DNA of 37,871 bases, taken from the NCBI RefSeq assembly GCF_903933125.1, contig NZ_CAIZIZ010000205.1, forward strand, positions 1-37,871, read 5' to 3'. Below, in pieces: positions 8,155-19,078 of this stretch. The stretch comes from an uncultured Lamprocystis sp. (GTDB taxonomy: Bacteria; Pseudomonadota; Gammaproteobacteria; Chromatiales; Chromatiaceae). The translations under genes were made by a program, and so were the position numbers. The stretch's first letter is position 1. Every line of letters begins with the position of its first letter. The notes under the pieces are model-generated. The model did no database searches. It worked only from the letters and a program-made list of their open reading frames with translations, and was not told the DNA's origin.

Positions 8155-8578
8155 ACAGGTCATCCGCGCGTTTGCAGAATGCATCCACCAGGGTATTGGC
8201 GATCTGGTTAAAGACAGCGCCAAAGGCCTTGTCGATCAACCGACCCGAGAACTCGAACTCCAATTCCAACTCGACTTTGCAGGCATCCGCGCGCAGAGGC
8301 GTGAAGCGCCAACCGCCGTGCAGCTTGCGGAAGGGTCCGTCGAGGAGCGAAATGTCCATGCGCCGATCACGCTCGAAGCGGTTGCAGGTGCTGAAAGTCT
8401 GGTGAATCCCCAGACGCGACACCTCGATCCGCCCGCAGATCTGCTCGGCCGTCTCGGAGATCACCGTCGTACGCGCACACCAGGGTAAGAACTTTGGATA
8501 GGATCCGACGTCGTAAACCAGATCGAACATGCACTTGGCTGAGTGGGCGACCAATGCGCTTTTCTTGACGATGGCCAC
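8147..8578 (-). CDS. ratA: RatA family START-domain protein (polyketide cyclase/Coq10-like)
   Basis: The 143-residue product is a RatA/Coq10-like START-fold protein. In E. coli RatA has been described as an inhibitor of 70S ribosome association; the mitochondrial homologue Coq10 binds ubiquinone, and the bacterial role is still debated. The family signature is visible in SALVAHSAKCMFDLVYDVGSYPKFLPWC (only quoted in part), with aromatic residues at 24-34, and the helix DAFCKRADDLYG at the end. The start is GTG at 8578, three bases after the glmM stop. Order glmM-ratA-rnfH on one strand suggests cotranscription; the customary divergent smpB neighbour is absent here. Confidence 0.92.
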   Translation of the reverse strand: MAIVKKSALVAHSAKCMFDLVYDVGSYPKFLPWCARTTVISETAEQICGRIEVSRLGIHQTFSTCNRFERDRRMDISLLDGPFRKLHGGWRFTPLRADACKVELELEFEFSGRLIDKAFGAVFNQIANTLVDAFCKRADDLYG

Positions 8579-8581
8579 GAG

Positions 8582-9925
8582 TCAGACCGAGCCAGGCTGC
8601 TGGTTGCGCACCACGGCCGCCAGATCCTCGGCCAGCCGCCGAACCTGGTCGCCGTCCGCACCCTCCACCATGACCCGCACCAGTGGCTCGGTTCCGGAAG
8701 GCCGCAACAGCACCCGACCGCGCCCCGCCAACTCCCGTTCGGCAACGAACACGGCATCCTGGACGACCGGCAGGTTCACCAGATCCCGCTGCTCGCTCAA
8801 GCGGATGTTGATCAGAATCTGCGGGTACAGCGCCACCTCGGCGCACAGGTCATCCAAGCCGGCATCCAACTGCTGCAAGGCCGCCAGCACCTGCAAGACC
8901 GACACGATACCGTCCCCGGTGCTGGTGCGATCACGGCAGATGATGTGCCCCGAGGGCTCGCCCCCCAGGATGGCGTCGGTCCGCTTCATGTACTCCATGA
9001 TGAAACGGTCGCCGACCGCGGTGCGGGCGAAACCGACACCGATCTTGCGCAGGGCGTGCTCGAACCCGAGGTTGCTCATCAGGGTCCCGACCACCTCCCC
9101 GCGCAGCGTTCCTTCATGCAGACGCGCACGGGCGATGATATACAGGAGTTGATCGCCGTCGATCAACTGACCGCGGGAGTTGACCATCAGGACACGATCA
9201 CCGTCACCGTCGAAGGCGATACCCAGGTCGGCGCCCTCGCGGACGACCGTCTCGCACAAGGCTTGGGGATGAGTGGAACCGACATTGTGGTTGATGTTGA
9301 GCCCATCGGGCTCGTTACCCATCGACACCACCGTCGCCCCCAGCTCGTCGAACACATAAGGAGCCGTGTTGTAGGTTGCGCCATGGGCGCAATCCACCAC
9401 GATCTTGAGCCCATGGAAGTCCATGGCCGGGGGGATGGTGCTCTTGCAGAATTCGATATAGCGGCCGTTGGCGTCCTCGATGCGCTTGACCTTGCCGAGC
9501 GCCGCCGCGTCGACCGTCCGCAACGGCTGTTCGAGTTCCGCCTCGATAGCCAGCTCGACCGCATCCGGCAACTTGTCGCCGTCGGCCGAGAAGAACTTGA
9601 TGCCATTGTCCTGATACGGATTGTGCGACGCCGTGATGACGATCCCCGCACAGGCGCGGAAGGTGCGGGTGAGATAGGCCACGCCCGGAGTGGACATCGG
9701 ACCCAAGAGTCGGATATTGACGCCGGACGCAACCAAGCCGGCCTCCAAGGCCGACTCGAACATATAACCCGAGATCCGGGTATCTTTACCGATCAGGATC
9801 TTGGAACCTACGCCATGACCAAGCACCCGACCCGCGGCCCAGCCCAGCTTGAGCACGAAGTCAGGGCTGATGTTCGCCTCACCGACGCGACCGCGAATCC
9901 CATCGGTACCAAAATATTTCCGCAT
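8582..9925 (-). CDS. glmM: Phosphoglucosamine mutase
   Basis: The 447-residue product converts glucosamine-6-phosphate to glucosamine-1-phosphate, feeding UDP-GlcNAc for peptidoglycan and lipopolysaccharide. The N-terminus [10 protein letters not shown], the phosphoserine loop TASHNP (Ser100), the metal loop DGDGDR near residue 241, and the sugar-phosphate loop [15 protein letters not shown] near the C-terminus are all present. Length is normal. It follows folP by 57 bases in the standard ftsH-folP-glmM order. Confidence 0.98.
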   Translation of the reverse strand: MRKYFGTDGIRGRVGEANISPDFVLKLGWAAGRVLGHGVGSKILIGKDTRISGYMFESALEAGLVASGVNIRLLGPMSTPGVAYLTRTFRACAGIVITASHNPYQDNGIKFFSADGDKLPDAVELAIEAELEQPLRTVDAAALGKVKRIEDANGRYIEFCKSTIPPAMDFHGLKIVVDCAHGATYNTAPYVFDELGATVVSMGNEPDGLNINHNVGSTHPQALCETVVREGADLGIAFDGDGDRVLMVNSRGQLIDGDQLLYIIARARLHEGTLRGEVVGTLMSNLGFEHALRKIGVGFARTAVGDRFIMEYMKRTDAILGGEPSGHIICRDRTSTGDGIVSVLQVLAALQQLDAGLDDLCAEVALYPQILINIRLSEQRDLVNLPVVQDAVFVAERELAGRGRVLLRPSGTEPLVRVMVEGADGDQVRRLAEDLAAVVRNQQPGSV

Positions 9926-9982
9926 GACTTCTCGCCTGAAGACGAATGGACAGGAGTGGCCCCTGTCGTTGTTGGTTGTTCG

Positions 9983-10873
9983 CTATCGCTTGTGCACCCT
10001 ACAGCCGGCACGATAGTCAAAGCCGTACCGCGCGTCCGCGGCCCCGCGGCTACGCACCGCATCCCAGACCGCCACCGCGTCCCGCGTCTCGGCCACGTCA
10101 TGCACCCGCAGGATCGCTGCACCCCGCTCCAGAGCCAGGACAGCGGCGGCGAGACTCGCCGCCAGCCGTTCGCCCGGTGGACGACCGGTCAGCGCACCAA
10201 CCATGGATTTGCGCGACAGACCAACCAGAATCGGCACCCCCAAGTCGCCAAAGACCGCGAGGTGCGCCAGCAGGCTGAGATTATGTTCCAGTTTCTTACC
10301 GAAACCGAAGCCCGGATCGATGACCAGGCGCTCCCGCGGGAGACCGGCGCGAACGCACTGATCGATGCGCTCGGCCAGAAAGCGGTAAACCTCGCTCACG
10401 ACGTCGGTGTACGCTGGCGCCGCCTGCATTGAGCGCGGCTCACCGGCCATATGCATCAAACAGACCGGCACGCCGAGTTGGACCGCGGTGACCAGTGCGT
10501 CGTGGGTCCGCAAAGCACAGACGTCATTGATCAGACCAGCGCCCGCGGCGACCGCCGCGCGCATGACCTGCGGCTTGGAGGTGTCCACTGAGATCGGCAC
10601 CGGGAGTGAACCGGCCAAGGCCGCGATCACCGGGATGACCCGCTCCAGTTCCTCCTGGAGGCTCACCGGGTCAGCGCCGGGGCGGGTGGACTCACCACCC
10701 ACGTCGATCAGGTCAGCGCCTGCTTCGACCATCGCCCAGGCGTGCGCGCAGGCAATCCTGGGATCGGAGAAACACCCCCCATCCGAGAAGGAGTCAGGGG
10801 TCACATTGAGGATGCCCATGACCTGCGGCCGCGCAAGGTCAATCACACGGCCGCCGCAATCGAGTTGGCGCAT
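9983..10873 (-). CDS. folP: Dihydropteroate synthase
   Basis: The 296-residue TIM-barrel product condenses p-aminobenzoate with 6-hydroxymethyl-7,8-dihydropterin diphosphate in folate synthesis and is the sulfonamide target. Signature motifs are MGILNVTPDSFSDGG (about 19-33), DVGGESTRPGA (about 57-67), the central DVCALR, and DPGFGFGKKLEHN (about 206-218). Length is slightly above the usual 275-285. It starts 18 bases after ftsH and precedes glmM, so the three form an operon. Confidence 0.97.
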   Translation of the reverse strand: MRQLDCGGRVIDLARPQVMGILNVTPDSFSDGGCFSDPRIACAHAWAMVEAGADLIDVGGESTRPGADPVSLQEELERVIPVIAALAGSLPVPISVDTSKPQVMRAAVAAGAGLINDVCALRTHDALVTAVQLGVPVCLMHMAGEPRSMQAAPAYTDVVSEVYRFLAERIDQCVRAGLPRERLVIDPGFGFGKKLEHNLSLLAHLAVFGDLGVPILVGLSRKSMVGALTGRPPGERLAASLAAAVLALERGAAILRVHDVAETRDAVAVWDAVRSRGAADARYGFDYRAGCRVHKR

Positions 10874-10891
10874 GCTGCCTGGAGCGCCCGC

Positions 10892-12814
10892 TCAGTGCTC
10901 GCCGGCCGGGCGGCCCAGCGGTGTGTCATCGACCGTTCGGCCCGGGCCAGGGTCTTCGTCCGCGCGCGTCGTCTGCCCGGAGCGGGTCGGCTCCTCATCG
11001 TTCCAATCCTTGGGCGGGCGCGGCGCGCGCCCGGCCATGATGTCGTCGATCTGGCCCGCATCGATGGTCTCGAATTTGATCAATGCGGCGGCCATGGCGT
11101 GGAGCTTATCGAGGTTCTCGGTCAGCAGCGTCCGCGCCCGCTCATAATTGCGGTCGATGAAGCGGCGGATCTCGTCATCGATCAGATGCGTGGTCTCATC
11201 CGAGACGTTCTTGTGCTGGGTCACCGAGTGGCCAAGGAAAACCTCCTGTTCCTCCTCACTGTAGGTCAGGGGTCCGAGACGATCCGACAGGCCCCACTTC
11301 GTCACCATACTGCGAGCGATATCGGTGGCCCGATGGATGTCATTCTGGGCACCGGTGGTCACACTGTCGGCCCCGAAAATCAGTTCCTCCGCCACGCGCC
11401 CGCCGAACAGACTGGAGATACTGCTCTCCAGGCGCTGTTTGCTGTAGCTGAAACGGTCATCCTCGGGCAGGAACAAGGTCACCCCAAGCGCGCGCCCGCG
11501 CGGGATGATACTCACCTTGTGCACCGGATCGTGCTCCGGCACCAGCCGGCCAACGATCGCATGACCGGACTCATGATAGGCGGTCAGGCGCTTCTCCTCA
11601 TCGGACATGACCATCGACCGCCGTTCCGCGCCCATCATGATCTTGTCCTTGGCCTTTTCCATATCTTCCATGTCGACCAGTTTCTTGTTGCCGCGGGCCG
11701 CGAACAGCGCGGCCTCATTGATCAGATTCGCCAGATCGGCACCCGAGAAACCAGGGGTGCCGCGCGCCAGCACGGACGCCTTCACGTCCTCCGCGGCTGG
11801 AATCTTGCGCATGTGGACCTTGAGAATCTGCTCACGCCCGCGCACGTCAGGCAGCGGCACGACCACCTGGCGATCGAAGCGTCCGGGCCGCAGCAAGGCT
11901 GGATCCAATACGTCCGGGCGATTGGTGGCGGCGATGACGATGACGCCCTCGTTGCCCTCGAACCCATCCATTTCGACCAGCAATTGGTTGAGGGTCTGCT
12001 CGCGCTCGTCATGACCGCCGCCCAGGCCGGCGCCGCGGTGACGCCCGACCGCATCGATCTCATCGATAAAAATGATGCAAGGGGCGTGCTTCTTGGCCTG
12101 CTCGAACATATCGCGCACGCGCGAAGCGCCGACACCGACGAACATCTCGACGAAGTCGGAGCCGGAGATGGTGAAGAAAGGCACCTTGGCTTCACCGGCG
12201 ATGGCCCGCGCCAGCAGCGTCTTGCCGGTACCCGGCGGGCCGACCATCAGGACACCCTTGGGGATCTTGCCGCCAAGCTTCTGGAATTTGGACGGGTCGC
12301 GAAGGAAATCGACCATCTCCGAAACCTCGTCCTTGGCCTCCTCGGCCCCGGCGACGTCCTGGAAGGTAACCTTGACCTGATCCTCGGAGAGCATCCGCGC
12401 CCGGCTCTTGCCGAACGACATGGCACCGCGCCCGCCGGCTCCGCCCTGCATCTGACGCATAAAAAATATCCACAGCCCGATGAGGATCAAAAGCGGAAGC
12501 CAGTTGACCATCAGTTGCATCAGGATCGACGGCTTCTCAGGTGGCGCCGCTTTGATGATGACGTTGTTGTTCAGCAGATCGCCCACCAAACCGGCATCAC
12601 CTGGACTGTAGGTCGTGAACGATTGGCCCGCACCGTTGATGCCCTGGATGGTACGTCCCTGGATGGTGACCTCTTTCACCTCACCCAGCTTGACCTGTTC
12701 GATGAAATCGGAGTAGGTCAGACCACGCGGCGCGGACCGGGTCGTCGTGAAATTGTTGAAGACGGACATCAGCACGACGGCGATGACCACCCACAGAATC
12801 AAATTCTTCGCCAT
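10892..12814 (-). CDS. ftsH: ATP-dependent zinc metalloprotease FtsH
   Basis: The 640-residue product is the inner-membrane AAA+ protease that degrades damaged membrane proteins and regulators such as LpxC. Two membrane segments (about 5-20 and 102-119) flank a periplasmic loop; the AAA module carries Walker A GPPGTGKT (192-199), Walker B IIFIDEID (near 248) and the second region of homology; the protease domain has the zinc motif HESGH (414-418). The start at 12814 gives the normal N-terminus MAKNLILW; a longer open frame to 12937 lacks family similarity. The 249 bases upstream, before rlmE, hold no gene. Confidence 0.98.
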   Translation of the reverse strand: MAKNLILWVVIAVVLMSVFNNFTTTRSAPRGLTYSDFIEQVKLGEVKEVTIQGRTIQGINGAGQSFTTYSPGDAGLVGDLLNNNVIIKAAPPEKPSILMQLMVNWLPLLILIGLWIFFMRQMQGGAGGRGAMSFGKSRARMLSEDQVKVTFQDVAGAEEAKDEVSEMVDFLRDPSKFQKLGGKIPKGVLMVGPPGTGKTLLARAIAGEAKVPFFTISGSDFVEMFVGVGASRVRDMFEQAKKHAPCIIFIDEIDAVGRHRGAGLGGGHDEREQTLNQLLVEMDGFEGNEGVIVIAATNRPDVLDPALLRPGRFDRQVVVPLPDVRGREQILKVHMRKIPAAEDVKASVLARGTPGFSGADLANLINEAALFAARGNKKLVDMEDMEKAKDKIMMGAERRSMVMSDEEKRLTAYHESGHAIVGRLVPEHDPVHKVSIIPRGRALGVTLFLPEDDRFSYSKQRLESSISSLFGGRVAEELIFGADSVTTGAQNDIHRATDIARSMVTKWGLSDRLGPLTYSEEEQEVFLGHSVTQHKNVSDETTHLIDDEIRRFIDRNYERARTLLTENLDKLHAMAAALIKFETIDAGQIDDIMAGRAPRPPKDWNDEEPTRSGQTTRADEDPGPGRTVDDTPLGRPAGEH

Positions 12815-13063
12815 ATCGCTCACGGCATCTGGCCTCTGGTCAAATAGGTGCCTGGGCAGCGGCACTTGGCTCGATTGAAGGAAAGTAACACCGTTGGGCT
12901 GTCGAAGAAAGGTGCCTGCCACCCGCCGGATTCTCAACCATACCCGTCGTTGTTGGTTTCTCGTTTCTCGTTTTTCGTAACCCGATGTTTAATAGTCCTT
13001 AACTGAAAACGAAACACCGAAAACTCAAGACCGTTCCATATAAGAGGATACCAGGAATTTTTC

Positions 13064-13684
13064 CTAGGCTTTGAAGCCCTTCCCTACCAGGTACAGCTCC
13101 CGGCTCGCGGCTCGTGAGGACTTGGGCTTGCGGCTCGCAACCTGCCGAAAACTGCCGCGCAAACGTCGCATCACCGCGTCGAAACCTTCGCCTTGAAACG
13201 CTTTGACCACCAGGCTTCCGCCCGGTTTCAGGCACTCCCGTGCAAACTCCAGGGCGAGTTCCACCAGATAGATCGTGCGGGGCTGATCGACCGCGGACGT
13301 GCCGGAAATGTTCGGCGACATATCCGACAACACCAAGTCCAAAGGCCCGTCGCCCAAATTGAGGCGCAGTTGCTCCAGGACAGCCGGCTCACGGAAATCC
13401 CCCTGGAGGAATTGCACTCCTGCCAGCGGCTCGATGTCGAGCAGATCGAGCGCGAACACCGCGCCGCGCCCACCCACCAGACGGGCCGCAATCTGCGACC
13501 AACTCCCCGGCGCCGCACCCAGATCGACGACCCGCATCCCGGATGCCAGCACCCGATCCTTCTCCTGAATTTCCAGGAGTTTGTAGGCCGCGCGCGAACG
13601 GTAGCCCTCCTGCTGGGCACGCTTGACATAGGGATCACTGAACTGGCGGTCGAGCCAGCGGCGGCTGGATTTACTGCGGGCCAT
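13064..13684 (-). CDS. rlmE: 23S rRNA 2'-O-ribose methyltransferase RlmE (FtsJ/RrmJ)
   Basis: The 206-residue product methylates U2552 of 23S rRNA using S-adenosylmethionine. The Rossmann-fold SAM site VVDLGAAPGSWSQIA is at about residues 53-67, the acidic LVLSDMSPNISGT motif near 120, and the KAFQGEGFD segment near 160 holds the catalytic lysine; the K-D-K-E tetrad of the family can be placed. The ATG at 13684 gives the family's basic N-terminus (MARSKSSRRWLDRQF); an ATG 15 bases upstream is possible. It precedes ftsH as in E. coli. Confidence 0.96.
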   Translation of the reverse strand: MARSKSSRRWLDRQFSDPYVKRAQQEGYRSRAAYKLLEIQEKDRVLASGMRVVDLGAAPGSWSQIAARLVGGRGAVFALDLLDIEPLAGVQFLQGDFREPAVLEQLRLNLGDGPLDLVLSDMSPNISGTSAVDQPRTIYLVELALEFARECLKPGGSLVVKAFQGEGFDAVMRRLRGSFRQVASRKPKSSRAASRELYLVGKGFKA

Positions 13685-13729
13685 GAGCGGCTGGAGCATC
13701 CTGTTGACAACAATCGGTGGTGCCGCGGC

Positions 13730-14590
13730 TCAAATGTCGTGGACCCAGGAAAAACCGAAGATCTCGAGCAACATGCCCGCCACGGCACCGCCGAAGGCGG
13801 CGCCGAACATGGCGAATTGCAGATCTGGATAGACCGCACTGCTGACCTCGACCGCCAGACCGGCGGACTCACCGAGCAGCGGGCCAGCCATGATCCAGAT
13901 ACTGCCGGACGCGATCCCGGCCAGAGTCGCCAACGCCAGCGACGCGACCAATTTGCAGGGTCCGCCGGTGCCGCCCACCCGGCGACTCAGCATGATCCAC
14001 CAGCGCACGCCCGCCACATACAAGATGCCATTGGCGCTCACCAGGACAGCCAGGAGCGCGAAGGGAGAGAACGCGGATGGATGAAACGGTTCCGCCACCG
14101 CCAGCACAGCCCCACAAACCGCACCCGTCGCCAGTCCGGCCATGACCTTGCCGGGGACCTGCCGCGTGCAGTGCTGCGGAACGGCCATCAGCAGCCCCAG
14201 CACGGTTGCCACGCCGGCAGCGATCAGAATTGAGACTTCGAACGAGATCAGGGTCGACGCCGTGGTCAGCAACAGTAAGCCAACAATGACGCCGACGCCC
14301 GTGCCCACCAACGCAAGTTCGCGCGCACCATACAAAGCGGCACCGGCCGCACCGGCCAAGGCCGCGGCCCCGACGTAACTCATGGGACCGGCACCGAGCC
14401 GTTCGAGGATCACCACCAGGGCGAGGAACAGGGGCGCGTAAATGAGTCCGATAATGCCCCAGACAATCCCGCGCGCCAGGATCAATATACGCCGATTCGT
14501 GTGCACGGGCTGCCGGGTATCAGGGTGATGAGGGTCCGCAAGCGCGGGAGATGAAGAACGCAGGACCGCTGCCTGCTGTGCGACGGTCAT
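13730..14590 (-). CDS. Unrecognised polytopic membrane protein next to HiPIP
   Basis: I do not recognise a family. The 286-residue product has a hydrophilic N-terminus of about 33 residues followed by eight or so strongly hydrophobic, glycine- and alanine-rich segments (for instance around 35-60, 73-90, 95-115, 118-135, 150-165, 178-195, 213-235 and 255-280). GAGG lies 8 bases before the ATG at 14590. It is 77 bases downstream of the HiPIP gene on the same strand, with a Rho-independent terminator in between, so coupling would rely on read-through. No redox-cofactor motif (CxxCH, paired histidines in helices) is evident, so a direct electron-transfer role is not supported by sequence. Confidence 0.7.
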   Translation of the reverse strand: MTVAQQAAVLRSSSPALADPHHPDTRQPVHTNRRILILARGIVWGIIGLIYAPLFLALVVILERLGAGPMSYVGAAALAGAAGAALYGARELALVGTGVGVIVGLLLLTTASTLISFEVSILIAAGVATVLGLLMAVPQHCTRQVPGKVMAGLATGAVCGAVLAVAEPFHPSAFSPFALLAVLVSANGILYVAGVRWWIMLSRRVGGTGGPCKLVASLALATLAGIASGSIWIMAGPLLGESAGLAVEVSSAVYPDLQFAMFGAAFGGAVAGMLLEIFGFSWVHDI

Positions 14591-14604
14591 GACTATGCCT
14601 CAAA

Positions 14605-14633
14605 AGAGAAAGCGGGGCACGCGGGCCCCGCTT
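14605..14633 (-). terminator. Rho-independent terminator after the HiPIP gene
   Basis: A 9-bp perfect stem (14610-14618 with 14625-14633, AAGCGGGGC type) with a 6-base loop is followed on the minus strand by TTTCTCTTTT. It lies 34 bases beyond the HiPIP stop and just before the next gene, so it would keep abundant HiPIP mRNA separate from the membrane-protein gene. Confidence 0.75.
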
Positions 14634-14667
14634 CGCGATCCTGAACAGCGGATCGCCGGGTGCGTGT

Positions 14668-15033
14668 TCAGCCGGCCTTCAGGGTCCAGGAAGAACACCA
14701 GCCGTTCACACTTACCATCTTGCCGGGGAACAGGGTGCAAACTGTCCAGTCGCCCGAAGTCTGCGCAGCCTGCATGAACTGGCAGTTGGCACAGCGCTGC
14801 TCGTTAGCGGCCATACCGGGACGGGCGGCCGCGGCGCGGTCCGCCTTGGTGGCATCCGCGCTGTACTTCAGGGCAACGGCGGTCGGATCATCAGCGGCGA
14901 CGGCATTCGCCGGGGCATCAGCGGCGCGGATGCTGCCGACACCGATCAGGTTGATCACCGGGATGGCGACGGCAGTGCCGAGCATCATCTTGACGGCGTC
15001 GCGACGGCTCTTGCTCATTGGCGTATCGGACAT
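14668..15033 (-). CDS. hip: High-potential iron-sulfur protein (HiPIP) precursor
   Basis: The 121-residue precursor carries a twin-arginine signal ([12 protein letters not shown], hydrophobic core, ending near IRAA) and a mature part beginning about [11 protein letters not shown]. The four cluster cysteines are at 81, 84, 99 and 113 (CANCQFM, VCTLFPG, GWCSSW), the spacing of Chromatiaceae HiPIPs, and the C-terminus is SWTLKAG as in Allochromatium vinosum. HiPIP is a periplasmic [4Fe-4S] protein that returns electrons from cytochrome bc1 to the photosynthetic reaction centre in purple sulfur bacteria. GGAG lies 9 bases before the ATG at 15033; a second ATG 15 bases downstream would still include the Tat motif. 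Confidence 0.97.
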   Translation of the reverse strand: MSDTPMSKSRRDAVKMMLGTAVAIPVINLIGVGSIRAADAPANAVAADDPTAVALKYSADATKADRAAAARPGMAANEQRCANCQFMQAAQTSGDWTVCTLFPGKMVSVNGWCSSWTLKAG

Positions 15034-15171
15034 GTCTACAAGCTCCAGATGTTTTCGCGATAGGATTCGCGATGGCGTTGGGACCCTGCCCCGAGACAAC
15101 CTCGGGACCGACCACCATTCTGCAACATAGGAGCGAAAAAGGCGAGCCGTTCAGCCGGTCGGCCGCGTCTT

Positions 15172-15636
15172 TCACTCAAGATAAGTGCCGGCGCCGAGAT
15201 AACGCGCCTTCCAGTAGGGCGCACCCAGGCGCGCGTAGCCGACCTTGTGTTGGGACACGGATGCGTGCACGAAACGGTCCCCATCCACCATCAGCCCCAC
15301 GTGGTGCGAGCCCGGACCGGTCTTGAAGAACACCATATCACCGGGACGCAGGGCCTTGGAATTGACGGGCTTGGCGCCGCGCCGCTGGTCGAGCGACATG
15401 CGCGGGATGCGCAGTCCCGCGACGCCATGGGCGTAGTAGGTCAGGCCGCTGCAATCGAGCGCGCGTCCGGGCTCATTGCCGCCGTAGCGATAGGGTGTAC
15501 CCACCTGCGAGAGCGCCGCCGACACCACCTCGGCCCGCTTGCCGTCCGGCCCTGAACTGAGCCCCGCGCAGCCGCCCAGCAGGAAAACAGCAACACCGAA
15601 ACCGAGCCCTACGGACAGCTGATGCCGCTTCTTCAT
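15172..15636 (-). CDS. NlpC/P60 family cell-wall hydrolase lipoprotein
   Basis: The 154-residue product has a lipoprotein signal (lipobox LGGC, Cys23) and an NlpC/P60 cysteine-peptidase domain from about residue 35 to the end. The catalytic Cys62 is in ALDCSGLTYY, the His112 in SHHVGLMVDG, and a third polar residue His124 in RFVHAS. Enzymes of this family cut peptide stems of peptidoglycan (for example gamma-D-glutamyl-diaminopimelate bonds); it resembles the compact Spr/NlpC type without extra binding domains. It has its own promoter upstream (15678-15706) and appears to be a single-gene unit. Confidence 0.92.
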   Translation of the reverse strand: MKKRHQLSVGLGFGVAVFLLGGCAGLSSGPDGKRAEVVSAALSQVGTPYRYGGNEPGRALDCSGLTYYAHGVAGLRIPRMSLDQRRGAKPVNSKALRPGDMVFFKTGPGSHHVGLMVDGDRFVHASVSQHKVGYARLGAPYWKARYLGAGTYLE

Positions 15637-15677
15637 AAACTACCCCCGATTGACGCTTCAAGGCGCTGTTTTGGATA

Positions 15678-15706
15678 GTTCTAGACTGAAGAAGCGTCGC
15701 TGTCAA
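15678..15706 (-). promoter_or_regulatory. Sigma-70-type promoter of the NlpC/P60 gene
   Basis: A consensus -35 box TTGACA (15701-15706) is spaced 17 bases from TAGAAC (15678-15683) on the minus strand, about 42 bases before the ATG. An 8-bp inverted repeat, GACGCTTC/GAAGCGTC (15652-15659 and 15691-15698), brackets the -10 box and could be a regulator site. Confidence 0.6.
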
Positions 15707-15847
15707 CCCGAGTATCGACGCCACCGGCACCGGAACGCTTTACGGGATTGTGCATAACCCTTACATTTGCGGATCGACTGCACGTACGGGCCGCCCGCCC
15801 GACGACGCGGCGTCCGTGGAGAGGTCCGGCGCCGCCAGTCCCGGTAG

Positions 15848-16879
<1,032 letters not shown>

Positions 16880-16988
16880 GACGCACCGGTCGGCGCCGGG
16901 CGCCGCCAGCGGCCGATGCGCGCCGATCCGCCGGACCTGGCACGGCGTATAGGCATCGTACCTGATATCCGGACAAACCCTTGGTGGC

Positions 16989-17011
16989 GGGGCGGGGGTG
17001 GAACCCGCCCC
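16989..17011. other. Stem-loop after trxB
   Basis: GGGGCGGG (16989-16996) pairs perfectly with CCCGCCCC (17004-17011) around a 7-base loop. It lies about 110 bases after the trxB stop and about 110 bases before the next start. No T-run follows, so a role as terminator is only possible, not shown. Confidence 0.4.
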
Positions 17012-17123
17012 GACGTCCGGTCAGTCCGACGACGCGACTTGTGGCCCGTGCGCACACACGGTTTTTCTCAGCACCGGCAGCCCGCATCTCTCCGGGTCAT
17101 CGAGACGCCGAGCACCCGGGCCC

Positions 17124-18326
17124 ATGTATACCCTCAGCACCCACGACGCCATCCGCGAGATTCCGGCAACCGACTGGAACCGACTGGCGGGCAACGATTC
17201 ACCTTTCCTGCGTCACGAGTTCCTGGCCGCTATGGAACGTCATGGCTGCGTCGGCGAGGCGCTCGGCTGGATCCCGCACCACCTGGCCTTGCGCGACGCC
17301 ACGGGTACCCTGGTCGCCGCGGCGCCCTGCTACATCAAGTTCAATTCCTACGGCGAACTGGTCTTCGATTGGGCCTGGGCCGACGCCTACCAACGCCAGG
17401 GACTCGCCTACTACCCCAAACTGGTCGTCGCCTCGCCCTACACCCCCGCCACCGGCCCGCGACTGCTGACCGGCGAGACCCCCAAGCGGGAAGAGTATGC
17501 CCGCGCACTGGCCGATGGCGCGGTACGGGTCGCCGAACGGCTGGGTGTGTCGTCGCTGCACTGGCTCTTCACCACCCGACCGGAAACCGATTTACTGGAA
17601 ACCCGCGGCCTGCTGCGCCGGGTCGGCTGCCAGTTTCACTGGACCAACCCGGGCTACCACGCGTTCGATGATTTCCTCGCGACCTTCACCGCCGAGAAAC
17701 GCAAGAAGGTGAAGCGGGAACGGCGCCGGGTTCAGGAGGCCGGGGTCAGCATCGTGCGGCGACGCGGGGACACGGTCAGCGAGGCGGAATGGGTCCGATT
17801 CCACTGGCTGTACCGCGACACCTTCGACAAGCGCGGCGGACTGCCGACCCTGACCTTGCCCTTCTTTCAAGAAATCGGCGAGACCATGGGCTCCGACCTG
17901 CTCCTGGTATTCGCCTACCATGGTCAGACGCAGGGCAAGGACGCCATCGTCGCCGCCGCCTTCAACCTGATCGGCGAGCACGCGCTCTTCGGACGCCACT
18001 GGGGCTGCTCCAAGGAATTTCACAGCCTGCACTTCGAGGCTTGCTATTATCAGGGCCTCGACTATTGCATCGAGAACGGACTGACACGCTTCGAGCCGGG
18101 CGCTCAGGGAGAACACAAGGTCAGCCGCGGCTTCCTGCCGACCCCCACCTGGTCGGCCCATTGGATCGCCGACCCGCGCTTTCGCGCGGCCATCGCCCGC
18201 TTTCTCGCCAACGAAACCGAGGGAATGAACGAGTACCACGAGGACATGCACGGTCACAGCCCCTACCGCGAGCCGCCTGCCGTACCCGACCCGTCGGCGC
18301 TCGGGGACCTGAATCCACGCGCATGA
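17124..18326 (+). CDS. FemAB-like GNAT-fold N-acyltransferase (DUF482)
   Basis: The 400-residue product belongs to the FemAB-like DUF482 family (PF04339), which has a duplicated GNAT acyltransferase fold; substrates are unknown. Recognisable blocks are [20 protein letters not shown] near residue 25, the central basic [12 protein letters not shown], and the C-terminal [18 protein letters not shown] with [17 protein letters not shown] near 330-350. The ATG at 17124 matches the usual start ([14 protein letters not shown]); longer open frame upstream has no similarity. It overlaps aat by four bases (ATGA). Co-location with two aminoacyl-tRNA-protein transferases, which share the GNAT fold, suggests but does not prove a related transfer reaction. 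Confidence 0.88.
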   Translation: MYTLSTHDAIREIPATDWNRLAGNDSPFLRHEFLAAMERHGCVGEALGWIPHHLALRDATGTLVAAAPCYIKFNSYGELVFDWAWADAYQRQGLAYYPKLVVASPYTPATGPRLLTGETPKREEYARALADGAVRVAERLGVSSLHWLFTTRPETDLLETRGLLRRVGCQFHWTNPGYHAFDDFLATFTAEKRKKVKRERRRVQEAGVSIVRRRGDTVSEAEWVRFHWLYRDTFDKRGGLPTLTLPFFQEIGETMGSDLLLVFAYHGQTQGKDAIVAAAFNLIGEHALFGRHWGCSKEFHSLHFEACYYQGLDYCIENGLTRFEPGAQGEHKVSRGFLPTPTWSAHWIADPRFRAAIARFLANETEGMNEYHEDMHGHSPYREPPAVPDPSALGDLNPRA

Positions 18327-19078
18327 TCCCGCTGCTCGCACCCAACGATCCCCGCCCCTTTCCGGATGTGCGCCGGGCCCTGCGTGAGCCCAACGGTTTG
18401 CTGGCCGCCGGCGCGGACCTGAGCCCGGAGCGCCTGACCAGCGCCTACCGACACGGCATCTTCCCCTGGTTCAATCCCGGCGACCCCATCCTCTGGTGGT
18501 CACCCGACCCGCGCACCGTGCTCCTGCCGGACCAGATCCATCTCTCCCGCAGCCTGCGCAAGCGGTTACGGCGGCGCCAACTGGCGGTCACCATGGATCG
18601 GGACTTCGGCAACGTCATCCGCGCCTGCGCGGCCCCGCGCGACGGTGCCGATGGCACCTGGATCGCACCGGAAATGATCGCCGCCTACACGACCCTGCAT
18701 CATCTGGGGATGGGCCACTCGGTGGAAGTCTGGGCTGGCGACCAACTCGTCGGCGGGCTCTATGGGGTCGCCCTTGGTCGGGCCTTCTTCGGCGAGTCCA
18801 TGTTCAGCCGCACGGCCGACGCCTCCAAGATCGCACTCGTCGCGCTCTGTCAGCGACTTGCGGCCTGGGGCTTCGGGATGATCGATTGCCAGATGCGCAC
18901 CGCGCACCTGATGCGTCTCGGCGCGGTGGAAGTGCCGCGCAGTCGGTTCGTCGCCGCGCTCGCGCGCTACCGCGACGCCCCCGGGGTTCCCGGAAGCTGG
19001 GATGACGGCGCCCGCCACTATCCCGCGGTCCAACCCACTGACCCGTCACCCACCGAAACCAGCGGAGCCCCCTCATGA
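18323..19078 (+). CDS. aat: Leucyl/phenylalanyl-tRNA-protein transferase
   Basis: The 251-residue product attaches Leu or Phe from aminoacyl-tRNA to proteins with N-terminal Arg or Lys, making them ClpS substrates. Family motifs are [26 protein letters not shown] near residue 13 (quoted in parts), the YRHGIFPWF block near 42, [10 protein letters not shown], and [20 protein letters not shown] near 145-165. Both ends overlap neighbours by ATGA (with the DUF482 gene and with bpt), so three genes are translationally coupled. Confidence 0.97.
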   Translation: MIPLLAPNDPRPFPDVRRALREPNGLLAAGADLSPERLTSAYRHGIFPWFNPGDPILWWSPDPRTVLLPDQIHLSRSLRKRLRRRQLAVTMDRDFGNVIRACAAPRDGADGTWIAPEMIAAYTTLHHLGMGHSVEVWAGDQLVGGLYGVALGRAFFGESMFSRTADASKIALVALCQRLAAWGFGMIDCQMRTAHLMRLGAVEVPRSRFVAALARYRDAPGVPGSWDDGARHYPAVQPTDPSPTETSGAPS

